Source: Candidatus Paracaedibacteraceae bacterium
Lineage (GTDB): Bacteria; Pseudomonadota; Alphaproteobacteria; Paracaedibacterales; CAIOTO01
DNA: 64,000 nt
Direction: 5' to 3'
Assembly (NCBI GenBank): GCA_030694965.1
Contig: JAUYTZ010000006.1
Location: 62,001-126,000 of the forward strand
Shown here in pieces: positions 43,966 to 54,800 of this stretch. A model generated the notes under the pieces. That model saw only the letters and a program-made list of their open reading frames with translations. It ran no database searches and was not told where the DNA came from. The first letter of the stretch is position 1; each line of letters opens with the position of its first letter. The position numbers were made by a program, and so were the translations under genes.

Positions 43966-45516
43966 TTAAATAGCTGCACTAGCTTCTTCATTGCTTACTT
44001 CCTTCATTTCAATCTGCTCATTCACCAGCTCTAATTCATTAATCAAGTCTTCAATTACTAATAAGCTCTGTTCCCAAAATTTTGGTTTTGTTGCATCCAA
44101 ACCAAAAGGCGCCAGTAATTCTTTGTGACATTTCGTCCCGCCTGCGCGCAGCATATCAAGATATTTTTCCTCAAATCCGTGAGGATTTTTTTGATAAACA
44201 GCATAAAGTGAATTCGCAACGCAATCACCAAATGCAAAAGCATATACACAAAATGGATGATGAAAAAAATGATGAATGTAAGACCAAGAATTTCCAACAA
44301 GCGGATCAATTTCAACATAAGACCCTAAGGCTTCGCATTGTGTTTCTATAAAAATGTCATTTAAATCATTAACAGTCAGCTTTCTACGACGACCTTGCTC
44401 ATGCACGTATGTTTCGAAAACATGAAAAGCTGTTTGACGGACAACATTTCCGATCATATCTTCAATTTTATAAGCCAAAATTGCTTGCTTTTCATGCAGT
44501 GTTTTTGCTTTTTTAAGTGAGCTTATAAAAGCTAACATTTCACCAAAAGTAGATGCTACTTCAGAAAGCACAATTGGAATTCCAAGTGAAGAGTCCCCTT
44601 TTGGATTGCTTAGCATATGGTGAGCACCACGCCCTAATTCGTGTGTAAGCATTCTAACACTTTGGCGACTCCCATAAAAATTAAGGACGATAGAAGGTTG
44701 CGCGTTTGAAACATCTCGCTTTGTAAAAGCATTTGCCCGTTTGTCTTCTTTGGGCGCATAATCAATCCACTCTTTATCAAAAAATTCTTGCACTATATTA
44801 CCGATTGTAGGGCTAAATTCTCTGTAGGCACTCAATACAATTTCTTTTGCCTCAAGCCATGTGTATTTATGTTCCACGCTTTGCGGCAGAGGAGCCATTC
44901 GATCCCAATATTTTAACTTCTCAACTCCCATCATCTTGGCTTTTAACTGATAATAACGATGTGATATATTCGGGTAATAATCCTTTCTAATCGTATTAAC
45001 CATCATCTGTACAACATCGTCTTCAATTTTGTTGCTTAAATTGCGCAAATCAATTGGGTTTTTAAACCCGCTTTGCATATCAACGTTTTTTTTATTTTTG
45101 ACAAGAGCATTTAGAATATGTAAAAAATCCTCAACCATATCATTTAAGCCTGAGGAAAGCGATTTAGCTGCTTTTTCACGTACAAAAGGGTCAGAACACG
45201 ACATCATTTCAGCTATTTCTGAAAGTAATAATTCTTCGTCGCCCACAACAAACATCTTATTTGTTAATTTCCCATCATACATCCGACGCAAAGCGATCAC
45301 ATCATCAGTTAGCACTTTGTTTAAAGCACTTTCATCTTCAGCTCTTATCTGACAGGGTTCACTACTTATTTGGCAGGATTTTAATTTTTCTAGATGGTCA
45401 GCATTTTCGACTTCACTAAACTCCTTTGTAGTTGAATGCGTAACATTCACAAAAGATGCGCATAAAAATAAAGCGCTAACAAACTGAACTAATCTCTTTG
45501 TTCTAGACATATTCAT
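43966..45516 (-). CDS. M3-family (oligoendopeptidase F-like) peptidase with altered zinc motif
   Basis: An M3B peptidase relative of 516 residues preceded by a signal peptide (KRLVQFVSALFLCASFVNVTHS), so exported rather than cytosolic. The order of elements is normal: an N-terminal helical domain, the metal motif region, then SEVASTFGEMLAF with the third ligand Glu, and HHPFCVYAFAFGDCVA. But the motif reads THELGRGAHHML instead of HELGH: the second zinc-binding His is Arg (codon CGT, one change from CAT). The enzyme is therefore probably inactive or altered. I use the ATG at 45516, with GAGG nine nt upstream; the frame opens at 45576. Confidence 0.85.
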   Translation of the reverse strand: MNMSRTKRLVQFVSALFLCASFVNVTHSTTKEFSEVENADHLEKLKSCQISSEPCQIRAEDESALNKVLTDDVIALRRMYDGKLTNKMFVVGDEELLLSEIAEMMSCSDPFVREKAAKSLSSGLNDMVEDFLHILNALVKNKKNVDMQSGFKNPIDLRNLSNKIEDDVVQMMVNTIRKDYYPNISHRYYQLKAKMMGVEKLKYWDRMAPLPQSVEHKYTWLEAKEIVLSAYREFSPTIGNIVQEFFDKEWIDYAPKEDKRANAFTKRDVSNAQPSIVLNFYGSRQSVRMLTHELGRGAHHMLSNPKGDSSLGIPIVLSEVASTFGEMLAFISSLKKAKTLHEKQAILAYKIEDMIGNVVRQTAFHVFETYVHEQGRRRKLTVNDLNDIFIETQCEALGSYVEIDPLVGNSWSYIHHFFHHPFCVYAFAFGDCVANSLYAVYQKNPHGFEEKYLDMLRAGGTKCHKELLAPFGLDATKPKFWEQSLLVIEDLINELELVNEQIEMKEVSNEEASAAI

Positions 45517-45686
45517 TATAAAAAGCCTCATCGCTAAAAACTTACGTAATACAAAAAACGTAACACTTATTTTCAAGGATAGTCATTAAAAGTAAAATTT
45601 TAATAAATTTATTTTTAATAAAATTTAAAAAGCACCACAAAGCTAAATATAAGGACTGCCTTCAAGCCAAAAAGAAAATGAAAACA

Positions 45687-45713
45687 GCTCTAAAACCAAT
45701 ATGTTTTTAGGGC
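45687..45713 (-). terminator. Weak terminator-like hairpin at the end of serS
   Basis: On the minus strand GCCCTAAAAA and TTTTAGAGC can pair across the serS stop codon, followed by TGTTTTC. The T-run is poor. Confidence 0.3.
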
Positions 45714-46981
45714 AAAGATATTACCGTAACGCCGCCCATATAGGGAACCAAAACATCAGGAATTGTAATCGAGCCATCTGCTTGCTGATAGTTTTCTAAA
45801 ATAGCAACCATAGTTCGGCCAACAGCAAGACCTGATCCATTCAATGTGTGCACAAAATAATTTTTACCATCTGCTTTTGACTTATAACGTGTATTCATCC
45901 GGCGTGCTTGAAATTCATTGCAACGTGAGCAACTAGAAATCTCGCGGTATGCATTTTGTCCTGGAAGCCACACTTCTAAATCATATGTTTTTTCAGCTGA
46001 AAACCCCATATCCCCGGTGCAAAGTGCCAATGTTCTAAATGGCAATCCAAGTTTTTTTAAAATAGTTTCAGCAGCGTCTGTCATACGTTCATGTTCGATA
46101 GCGGCTTGCTCAGGAAGGATAATACTTACCAATTCAACTTTTGAAAATTGATGTTGACGAATCATACCTCGTGTATCTTTACCTGCTGAACCTGCCTCTG
46201 ATCTAAAGCATTGTGAATAAGATGTAAAACGAAGTGGTAATTCAGATTCAGCTAAAATTTCACCTGACACAAGGTTTGTCAGCGTAACTTCTGATGTTGA
46301 TGTTAGCCAATGTCCTGTTGTTGTTTTAAACATATCCTCAGCAAATTTTGGCAAATGACCAACACCGAAAAGCGCTGCATCATGCACAAGCAAAGGTACA
46401 TAAGTTTCTGTATAACCAAACTCTGTTGTGTGCGTATCAAGCATAAATTGCGCGATTGCACGTTCAAGTCTTGCAAGTTGCCCCGTAAGAACAACAAAGC
46501 GTGAACCTGACATTTTCGCAGCACGCTCAAAGTCCATCATTTTAAGGCTTTCGCCAAGCTCAAAATGTTGCTTTGGTGTAAAATCAAATACACGCGGTAA
46601 ACCATGACGGCGAATTTCTACATTCTCAGATTCATCTTTGCCATCAGGACATTCAGTGGCAGGCAAATTTGGAAGATGCGATAAGACAAAGTGAAGGTCT
46701 TTTTCAAAGACAAACATTTCCGCTTCTAATGTTGCCATTTTTGCTTTGGTGATTTCATTTTCAGATGTTAGATCACTCGTATCTAGACCATTCTTCTTAG
46801 CTATGCCAAACTCTTTGGCTATCTGATTACGTCGCGTCTGCAAATCTTGTAGCTCCGTTTGAATCTGACGAAGCTTTGTATCAATATCTAAAATATGTGC
46901 AGATTGTGGCTCAAGACCACGACGTGCTAGGCTTTCATCAAATTGATCGGGAAGGCTTCGGATAAAACGAATATCATGCAT
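45707..46981 (-). CDS. serS: Seryl-tRNA synthetase
   Basis: Charges tRNA-Ser and tRNA-Sec. The 424 residues have the long N-terminal antiparallel coiled coil (about residues 30-100), class II motif 2 [20 protein letters not shown] and motif 3 in [17 protein letters not shown]. Normal length. Its start overlaps the tatC stop by 8 nt; tatC-serS is a conserved alphaproteobacterial pair. Confidence 0.97.
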   Translation of the reverse strand: MHDIRFIRSLPDQFDESLARRGLEPQSAHILDIDTKLRQIQTELQDLQTRRNQIAKEFGIAKKNGLDTSDLTSENEITKAKMATLEAEMFVFEKDLHFVLSHLPNLPATECPDGKDESENVEIRRHGLPRVFDFTPKQHFELGESLKMMDFERAAKMSGSRFVVLTGQLARLERAIAQFMLDTHTTEFGYTETYVPLLVHDAALFGVGHLPKFAEDMFKTTTGHWLTSTSEVTLTNLVSGEILAESELPLRFTSYSQCFRSEAGSAGKDTRGMIRQHQFSKVELVSIILPEQAAIEHERMTDAAETILKKLGLPFRTLALCTGDMGFSAEKTYDLEVWLPGQNAYREISSCSRCNEFQARRMNTRYKSKADGKNYFVHTLNGSGLAVGRTMVAILENYQQADGSITIPDVLVPYMGGVTVISLP

Positions 46982-47741
46982 GTCTTTTATGTTTTTCGAT
47001 AAAGTGAATAATGACTATAGATATAGCATATAAAAGCAATAAAGGCAGTGCCAAAAAAATCATACTTAATGCATCAGGCGGCGTAATAACAGCAGCCAAA
47101 AATGTAACGCCAACAACAGCTAAACGCCATCGCTTAATGAGCGTTTCTTTTGACAAAACACCAAGCCACGCAAGACCAGCCAACACAACTGGTAGTTCAA
47201 AACTAAACCCAAATGCCAGCAATAGCCGCATTACAAGCGATAAATATTCGCTCATCTTTGTTTCAAGCTGCAATGGAATACTACCAATCATTGTTTCAAA
47301 GCTAAGGAAAAATGAAAAAGCAGCAGGCAACACAATGTAGTAAGCGAACAATGCACCAATAACGAAAAAGAAGGGCACTGAAAATAGCAAGCAAAAGAAA
47401 AGCCCACGCTCACGTTTATATAACCCTGGGCTTACAAATAGCCAAGCCTGCAAAGCAATAAAGGGAAATGTAAAGAACAACCCCGCGAACAAAGCTACCT
47501 TAAGATAGGTAACAAAAGCTTCTGTCAGGCTTGTATAAATGAAACGGCGCACTTCCCCTTTAGCTGCAAAAAGCTGCTCTAAAGGAGACACTAAAATATG
47601 AAAAATAGGCTCAGAAAAATAATAGGCGACAAGTGTACAAATCAAAAAGAAACTAAGAGACACAATAACAGCTGTACGTAACTCAATAACGTGTTGCCAA
47701 AAAGGGCGGGGAGAATCGATTGATGTTGATGTGTTAATCAT
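46974..47741 (-). CDS. tatC: Twin-arginine translocase subunit TatC
   Basis: Receptor for Tat signal peptides in the inner membrane. About 255 residues with six membrane segments; [18 protein letters not shown] at the N-terminus corresponds to the conserved HLxELR motif, and [20 protein letters not shown] is present. The start could be 47756 or the ATG at 47741. The usual upstream tatA/tatB genes are not adjacent. PetA (37.6 kb) is a likely Tat client in this window. Confidence 0.93.
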   Translation of the reverse strand: MINTSTSIDSPRPFWQHVIELRTAVIVSLSFFLICTLVAYYFSEPIFHILVSPLEQLFAAKGEVRRFIYTSLTEAFVTYLKVALFAGLFFTFPFIALQAWLFVSPGLYKRERGLFFCLLFSVPFFFVIGALFAYYIVLPAAFSFFLSFETMIGSIPLQLETKMSEYLSLVMRLLLAFGFSFELPVVLAGLAWLGVLSKETLIKRWRLAVVGVTFLAAVITPPDALSMIFLALPLLLLYAISIVIIHFIEKHKRHA

Positions 47742-48040
47742 GTGCAGGCACTTCATTGATTGACTTGAAACTAATAACTTTAATCTTATCAGGTTTTACT
47801 AAAAGCGTTACTTAAATCATAAATAACTTTTGAGAAACAAAATAACTACGCATCATTTTTTAAAAACAATCTTTTTAAAATAATTTTATTACATCCACAA
47901 AAGAGAAAGTCTCTTTATTAATATGCATTTCTTTTCAACTTGCACAATCCAAAATCGTGTGAAATACTGGCGATGAATTATAAGATTTATCATAATTTTA
48001 TGATATTATTTTACATAAAAACACAAAGAAAGAAGTCATC

Positions 48041-48538
48041 ATGACAATTCAAATTGGACAAAAAATACCAGATATTTCTTTAAAAATAGCAACGCCTGAA
48101 GGGGCAAAAACCATACAAACATCTGAACTTTTTAAAGATAAAAAATCAATTGTATTTGCACTCCCTGGTGCCTTTACCCCTCTTTGTTCTGCGCGTCATT
48201 TGCCAGAGTTTGCAGCAAAAAAAGCAGCCTTAAACGCTGCCGGTATCGATCAAATCATATGCTTATCTGTAAATGATTCATTTGTTATGCAAGCTTGGGC
48301 TGAAAATTTAAATGTCGTAAGATCCATTATAATGCTTTGTGATGGTAATAGCGAATTAACAAATGCACTTGGAATGAGCATTGATTTATCAACACATGGA
48401 TTAGGCATACGATCAAAACGCTATGCAATGATTGTGGAAGACAATGTTGTAACATATTTTGAAGTAGAAGAAACGCCTGGTACGTGCACCGTGTCTTCTG
48501 CAGAACATTTTGAAAATTTTTTGACAAAAAAAAATTAA
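48041..48538 (+). CDS. Prx5-type peroxiredoxin
   Basis: Thiol peroxidase reducing H2O2 and alkyl peroxides. The 165 residues show the Prx5/AhpC-TSA pattern: IGQKIPDISLK, ALPGAFTPLCSARHLPEF with the peroxidatic Cys, and VNDSFVMQAWA. The C-terminal part EVEETPGTCTVSSAEHFENF contains a second Cys that could be the resolving residue. AAAGAAG precedes the ATG. It stands alone. Confidence 0.92.
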   Translation: MTIQIGQKIPDISLKIATPEGAKTIQTSELFKDKKSIVFALPGAFTPLCSARHLPEFAAKKAALNAAGIDQIICLSVNDSFVMQAWAENLNVVRSIIMLCDGNSELTNALGMSIDLSTHGLGIRSKRYAMIVEDNVVTYFEVEETPGTCTVSSAEHFENFLTKKN

Positions 48539-48651
48539 TAATTACAATCAATTGATTTTTTGTGATAGATTATTCTTAATTTGAGTTTTTAAAAAAATTG
48601 CGTACATGAAAAAAAAACCAATTACAATATTTTTAAAAATAGAAAAGTGAT

Positions 48652-49524
48652 ATGGCCTTTACTTTTCAAAAGCACATTAGGACCCCTGTGTTATCAGGTG
48701 ATTTCTCGCAGCTGCTTATGCTGCCAGAAATTGAAAATGGTGCATATAATCCTATTTTTAAAGATGCGCACTATATGCACAAACAAAGCTTTTTTGAATC
48801 AATTATAGAAAACAAACATTTTGCTCTTTTTGGACAACGCCAAAAGAACATGGATCAAGGCCTTTTTCTTGGCACAGAGGTGCTATTACGAGTACCAACC
48901 CCAAGCAACCCAAATATCTATTTATCAACTGCTTATTGGATTGGATTTGCTGAACATATAGATAAAATTGAACACCTATCATTACAAATTTTAGCGCAAC
49001 TTATTGAAAATTCTGATCTTTTAAACGCAGAATATGCACCTTATTATGTAAACATCCCTCCTCCAATTGTTTCTGTTGCACTGGTCGAATATATTAAAAA
49101 TCTACTTGACAAAGCAGATCTTCCCCCTAATTTTATTGGTATTGAATTAACGGAACGTCAACCAGTTACAGATCCAACTTCATTTAGGCGTGGCATTGAT
49201 GCATTTCAGCGCCTGAGCATACCAATCGCGTTGGATGATTATGGCCGCGGATATGCGACGATGCAGTTTTTACGCGATGTTCCTGTCAACCGTGTAAAAA
49301 TAGATCAAGATTTATTACACGTCGCTAAAACCAATAAATCTCAACGACTCACACTCGACTCACTTTTAGACTTTGCAAATGCTTTTGATATTGAAGTCAT
49401 CGCTGAAGGCGTTGAAACAGAAGATGATTATGCCTTTGTACGCAAGCTAGGGTGCGACGGTATGCAAGGCTTTTATATTGATTCGCCCGCCATGCTAATC
49501 CCTATTCCTAGCCATTTAACCTAA
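48652..49524 (+). CDS. EAL-domain cyclic-di-GMP phosphodiesterase
   Basis: A stand-alone EAL domain of 290 residues with no sensor or GGDEF part. The signature motif reads EVLLR rather than EALLR. The other metal and catalytic elements are present: YVNIPP (Asn), IELTER (Glu), ALDDYGRGYATMQFL (the DD pair), VKIDQDLL (Lys) and AEGVET (Glu). It should hydrolyse c-di-GMP unless the variant positions matter. It lies 113 nt upstream of tssK on the same strand, so it may regulate or be regulated with the T6SS genes. No GGDEF protein is visible in the window. Confidence 0.88.
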   Translation: MAFTFQKHIRTPVLSGDFSQLLMLPEIENGAYNPIFKDAHYMHKQSFFESIIENKHFALFGQRQKNMDQGLFLGTEVLLRVPTPSNPNIYLSTAYWIGFAEHIDKIEHLSLQILAQLIENSDLLNAEYAPYYVNIPPPIVSVALVEYIKNLLDKADLPPNFIGIELTERQPVTDPTSFRRGIDAFQRLSIPIALDDYGRGYATMQFLRDVPVNRVKIDQDLLHVAKTNKSQRLTLDSLLDFANAFDIEVIAEGVETEDDYAFVRKLGCDGMQGFYIDSPAMLIPIPSHLT

Positions 49525-49637
49525 CTCGATCACAATCATTAAACTTTATCTTAAATCAATCCAAGGTTGCTCCTTGAATTCGTCTCAATATACATGCATA
49601 ATTAATAAAAATTTAACTATTTTGTGCAGGAGATGTC

Positions 49638-50993
49638 ATGTCAACACACCGTCTTACCATTGTACCTCATATTCACTGGCATGAAGGCATGATGTTAACA
49701 CCTCAACATTTTCAGCAAATGGAATTTAGGCATCACCAGCATTTATCACATCAATTGAATTTATTGTCTCCTCATCATTGGGGAATTCAAATTCTTGAAA
49801 TTGATCCTATTGCACTCAGTGATGGTATCATTCGTATTTTAGAGCTTGAGGCGGTGATGCCTGACGGCCTAATTGTTAATTACAGATCAGACATGAAAGG
49901 TGTTGGTTCTCTTGAGCTTGATATCCGCAATTTCAAACCAGATACCTCGCATGAAGAAACAACTATATTTTTATCAATGCCACGCCGCACATCAGATCGA
50001 TCACCAACAGTTGGTGACTTAACTCGATTTATTTCAATCGAAGGAGAACCTATTAAAGACGAAAATATTCCAGACAACGTCATCGAAATACCACGGCTAT
50101 TTCCAAGGCTTATTTTAAGTATGGACAATAAACCACCGGCCCTTTGTATTGGGTTTCCAATCTTAAAAATAGTTTTTAATGAATCTTATGCACGCGCAAA
50201 CTTTATACCCCCCTGTTTTTATATTACGCACGATAAACACTTATGGAAGCACTGCGCTAATCTAGCTCAACGTATTCGCGAGAAAGCAATGTATTTAAGT
50301 GCACGCTGGCAAAACCAAATTGGCACACCAATGATGATTGAAACAGAGGCACTGCTAAGGCCACTTATCCGCGCGCTACCAGGACTTGAAGCATTGTTGA
50401 ACGTATCATATATAAGCCCATTTTCACTTTATCAAAAAATGTGTGACATCGTGGGTGACTTAACAGCACTACGCTTAACGCAGTTACCACCTATTTTGCA
50501 AGGTTACAATCATGACGATATTATGGGTTCATTTGAACCTTTGATTGAACTTATCGATCAATATCTACATACAATTGAAGAAAGCTACGCTGTTATTCCA
50601 TTCCAACAACGTGAACGTTTATTCTATGTACGAATGCATAAAAGCTACCTCAAAAAAACATTCCTTATTGGATTGCGTGCGGCAAAAGGGGTGACACAAA
50701 CACAAATGGAAGAATGGCTAATGGATGCAGTTATTTGTAGCGATTTTGCCATTGAAACTGTCCGCAACAACCGTATTACTGGGGCAAAACGACAACTTGT
50801 AGAAGGCAGCTTATTGGCTGATTTTATGCCTAATCGTGGCATGACCCTAGTAGAAGTCACTTATGATTCTGAATATATATCTGCAGATCAAAATATAAAT
50901 ATTTTTAACCCATCTGACGCCACAGAACGCCGCCCTGTTGAGATTGTGTGTTATATACCAAAAACAGGCAGTATTGAGAAAGATTCCTATTGA
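49638..50993 (+). CDS. tssK: Type VI secretion baseplate protein TssK
   Basis: Trimeric adaptor connecting the T6SS baseplate to the TssJLM membrane complex. The 451 residues begin with the hallmark VPHIHWHEGMMLTPQHFQQM and continue with the conserved LEALLNVSYISPFSLYQKMC region; the length is typical. AGGAG precedes the ATG. The stop overlaps the tssL start by one nt (TGATG), so the genes form one operon. Confidence 0.95.
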   Translation: MSTHRLTIVPHIHWHEGMMLTPQHFQQMEFRHHQHLSHQLNLLSPHHWGIQILEIDPIALSDGIIRILELEAVMPDGLIVNYRSDMKGVGSLELDIRNFKPDTSHEETTIFLSMPRRTSDRSPTVGDLTRFISIEGEPIKDENIPDNVIEIPRLFPRLILSMDNKPPALCIGFPILKIVFNESYARANFIPPCFYITHDKHLWKHCANLAQRIREKAMYLSARWQNQIGTPMMIETEALLRPLIRALPGLEALLNVSYISPFSLYQKMCDIVGDLTALRLTQLPPILQGYNHDDIMGSFEPLIELIDQYLHTIEESYAVIPFQQRERLFYVRMHKSYLKKTFLIGLRAAKGVTQTQMEEWLMDAVICSDFAIETVRNNRITGAKRQLVEGSLLADFMPNRGMTLVEVTYDSEYISADQNINIFNPSDATERRPVEIVCYIPKTGSIEKDSY

Positions 50994-51814
50994 TGAGCAA
51001 TACACGAAGCTTTCGTTTAAATAACAGCCCTTTGCTGCAATGCTTTCAGACATTTTATTATGAAGTCATTCGCTTAAAGGAAAGAGCTTTACGTTTTACT
51101 GAGGTCAATGTTCCCATTGAACATGATGAATCTCATCGAAAACAATATACGCAGCTCATCGAAGATATTCAAATGCGTCTTAAAATGACACTTGAAGAAC
51201 AAAGTTCTGTATATGCACGTGCAACGGGTGGCATAAATGCTGGTCTTTTCCATGATGCCCAATATATCATGACAGCACTTGCAGATGAAATTTTTTTAAA
51301 CCTTGCTTGGGCTGGTGCAAAGGAATGGCGATTTGCTTTACTTGAAGGACAACTGTTCCAAACACAAGTCGCAGGCGAGCTCATCTTTAAAAAAATTGAT
51401 GGCGTGCTCGAAGGATACGACATAGCACGCTACGAGCTTGCCCAACTTTATTTGATGGCCTTAAGTCTAGGATTTCGCGGCCAATATCGCGCCCATGACT
51501 CAAAAGGGCGCGTCAATTGGTATCAAAGCAAGTTATATCAAGTATGCTGTCATGAACCTTCCCAACTGTATAATCTAAGCTCAACAAAAGCACTATTTGA
51601 AGAATGCTATGCACACACGCTAAGCGAATCACCAGGACGCGGCATGCCCGATCTTCGCACATGGGGCATTTATGGGCTTTGCGTCTTTTTAATTTTTATT
51701 TTTGTCTCTTACGTTGTGTGGTATCGTATTGCCTTTGAAATACACAGCGATTTAAACACAATTTTTGCACAAACAACAAAACGGCATATGCCGCATGAGA
51801 ATCATCATGGGTGA
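50993..51814 (+). CDS. tssL: Type VI secretion protein TssL (DotU/IcmH family)
   Basis: Inner-membrane T6SS protein, 273 residues. The cytoplasmic DotU domain has YIMTALADEIFLNLAW and LEGQLFQTQVAGELIF; one C-terminal membrane segment (IYGLCVFLIFIFVSYVVWY) is followed by a short periplasmic tail. There is no OmpA-like peptidoglycan-binding extension. The start is ATG at 50993, overlapping the tssK stop; the tssM start overlaps its own 3' end. Confidence 0.94.
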   Translation: MSNTRSFRLNNSPLLQCFQTFYYEVIRLKERALRFTEVNVPIEHDESHRKQYTQLIEDIQMRLKMTLEEQSSVYARATGGINAGLFHDAQYIMTALADEIFLNLAWAGAKEWRFALLEGQLFQTQVAGELIFKKIDGVLEGYDIARYELAQLYLMALSLGFRGQYRAHDSKGRVNWYQSKLYQVCCHEPSQLYNLSSTKALFEECYAHTLSESPGRGMPDLRTWGIYGLCVFLIFIFVSYVVWYRIAFEIHSDLNTIFAQTTKRHMPHENHHG

Positions 51815-54800
51815 TGGATTACTTCAATATTTTCAAACATTCATGAATAGCATCCGTCTAGGCTTTCAATCAGTTCCTATGACATTGTGGCTTCTGTTTA
51901 TTTGCATTCTCGTTATTATCGTTATTTTACTGTTTATCATGTATGTATCGAATAAAAAAACAGAGCCAGATAAAAGTGGTGAACCAGCACGTGAAGACAA
52001 AACCAACTATTCAGCTGATGATAAAGCTATTTATGAAGAAATTGAACGCATGCCACCTTTGGGGGGGTGGATAAGTGAATTCTTATCACGCAAAGGCTAC
52101 TTCAGTGTTGGCGAATTGAGCCTATCTTTTTTACGTGCCTTATCGTTTTTAAAAACAACGTTTAACACCTACAACTACAAATATCAAGTTCCATGGTTTT
52201 TGGTCTTAGGCACAGAAGGCTCTGGCAAATCAAGCTTATTTGAATCAGGAGGTCTACATTTACCACTTGGCACACCTGATTTTTCAAAAGGAAAACTAAA
52301 AGCATCATGCCGTTGGTGGTTTTTACAAGGCGGTGTGTATATTGAATTAAAAGGCGATCTTTTCATACAAAAAGATAATGCAAAATCAAAAGAAAAAATG
52401 TGGCGATCATTTATTGTTTTGTTAACACGTTACAGGGCCGCACGTCCAATTAACGGCATTATCCTAACCATTCCAGCCACAGAACTTTATGGCAAGGATA
52501 AAGAGTCCACAGAACGTATTTATCAACGTGCAGAATACATTTCAGCTAAATTAGCAGCAGCTCAATCTTCATTTGGATTACGCATTCCTGTATATATTGC
52601 TGTGACGAAAACAGACATCATCCCAGGCTTTCAAAGCTTTTCAAAACATGTGCCGCAAAACAATAAAAACGATATGTTTGGTTGGTCAAATCCATACAAT
52701 GTAATGGCTGCTTATTCACCTGCATGGCTTGAAGATGCATTTACAACCATTGCAAATAAATTGCATCAATTACGCCTTGATATATTTGCCCATTCCGGGG
52801 CTGTTTTAAATGAGCACCTTGAAACAAATGACGGTGTATTTGTCTTTCCAGGTGAACTGGAAAAACTCAAAGAACCACTTTCAATATACATCAACGCGCT
52901 CTTTAAACCATCGGCATACCAAGATGGCCTCTTGTTTCGCGGCTTCTACTTTACAGGTGATGCAGGTCCTGAGCCCATTTCATCCATCCCCTTAAAACCA
53001 GATACATTTGATCAATTTGGTGGCTATCTCGAAAAATCTGACCCAGATGATATTACACTCATTCCTCACCCCTTTGACCCAGATACGATTCGCCTTGAAT
53101 CAAATGCAAATTCAAAAATCGATTCGATAACAATTGCTAGGCCTATTGTTCCCACAGAATATGCAGATGGCCTAAAGCTTATTTACGTACAAGAGCTTTT
53201 CACAAAGAAAATTTCTTATGAAGCAGGTCTTGCAAAACCATTAAAACAACGTTTAGTGTCGCTCAATCGCGGCATATTTATTGCAAAAGTTGCTACTGGG
53301 TCGTTTATTGTGGTTGGTAGTTTTGGTTTATTTAACGCATACGACACCTTCTCAACAAGCCGTAATAACATCACACCAGTGCTTGCAAACATGAATTTTG
53401 TACTTCACGAAATTCGTATTGATAAAAAAAACCCGCTCAATGCACGCTTTAAATCCGCAGACCAATTTAACCTTTATACTCATCAAATCATCGATATGAT
53501 GATTCAATTACAAAGAACTGATTTATTTTCCATTTTCGTACCTGCTTCATGGTTTAGCCATCTTAACAGAGACCTACACAAATCCCTACAAGTCGCATTT
53601 AAAGAAATTATTATTCGCTCAATTGCAAATGGTTTAGCTGTTCGCGCACAAGAACTTCTTTACCTAAGGCCAAAAACAATAGATGTCACGCAAAATATAA
53701 CGCAGTTATTGCTTCCTCTTAGAAGTCCAGAATTCTTATTATTGCAACGTTTTATAAATGGTTTATCTGATCTTGATCATTACGTTACAATGTTTAATTC
53801 CTTAAAAAAAACAGGTGAACCAACTCATCTAAAAGCATTAATTGCTTATACTTTCAATTGCGAATTACCAGATAGTTTTTGGGATCAATATAAGATTTTC
53901 AGAAAATTGTTAAGCAAAACGAAGCTTAGCGAATTAAACCTTCAAATGTATCAAAGTGTAGCACGTGAAACGTTAGACGTCCTTTTTCAAAACTTTACAA
54001 ATGCTATTTTTTCCAGTCAAATTCAAAACAGTTTGCCTTCGCGTTTAACTACTTTCTTAAATAGCTTAAACCAGCAAACAACGCATACATTGCCTGATTT
54101 GAAAAATTTACGTGATGTTAGCTTGCAACTCGCACAAATACGCCCACTGCTTGGCGAAGTCGGCAAAACGTGGATGGATCAACCTGTGTTTGCGCCTGGT
54201 AAAGATTTAGAGACTCTTTTTGATCGCGTTGACGCATCGCGCTTATTTGGCAAAAACGTCACCCAATACCTAGTCGATAAAGCAGCCATTGGTTTTAATG
54301 AGCTCAAGATGCACCTACTTGCCATTAATAAAATTGTTCTTGCTCCACAAACATCAGCTCCAGTGGCGCCGCTTGTTGAAGCAATGGCTAATACTAATAA
54401 TTATCCATCAAAAGGCCTCTTTGAAATCGAACGCAGCTTGTCTGCATTGTTTTCTGAAAGTTACATGGCAGCGCCCACTCATTTTTCATTCACAACGACA
54501 ACACCCCATGGGAAAATGATTTATTGGGATCCAAAATTAATTGACATCGCTTATGATATGAGTAAAGGATTCGAAAATTTTTCTTCGAAAAATATTTCAA
54601 CCTTTCCAATCATACTTCAAGAAAATATAAAACTCATTGCACGTCAAAGTTTGCAAAGTAATATTATTAGTCTATTAAGCCAAGCCCAAAGTTTTGTAGA
54701 TTTACCAGTAACTTACACGCTAAATAGCGCAGAAGAAGTATTGCGTGCAAAAATTGAAGATTTTAAAGCTGTATCTCCAAAATTTATCAAACTACTCTCT

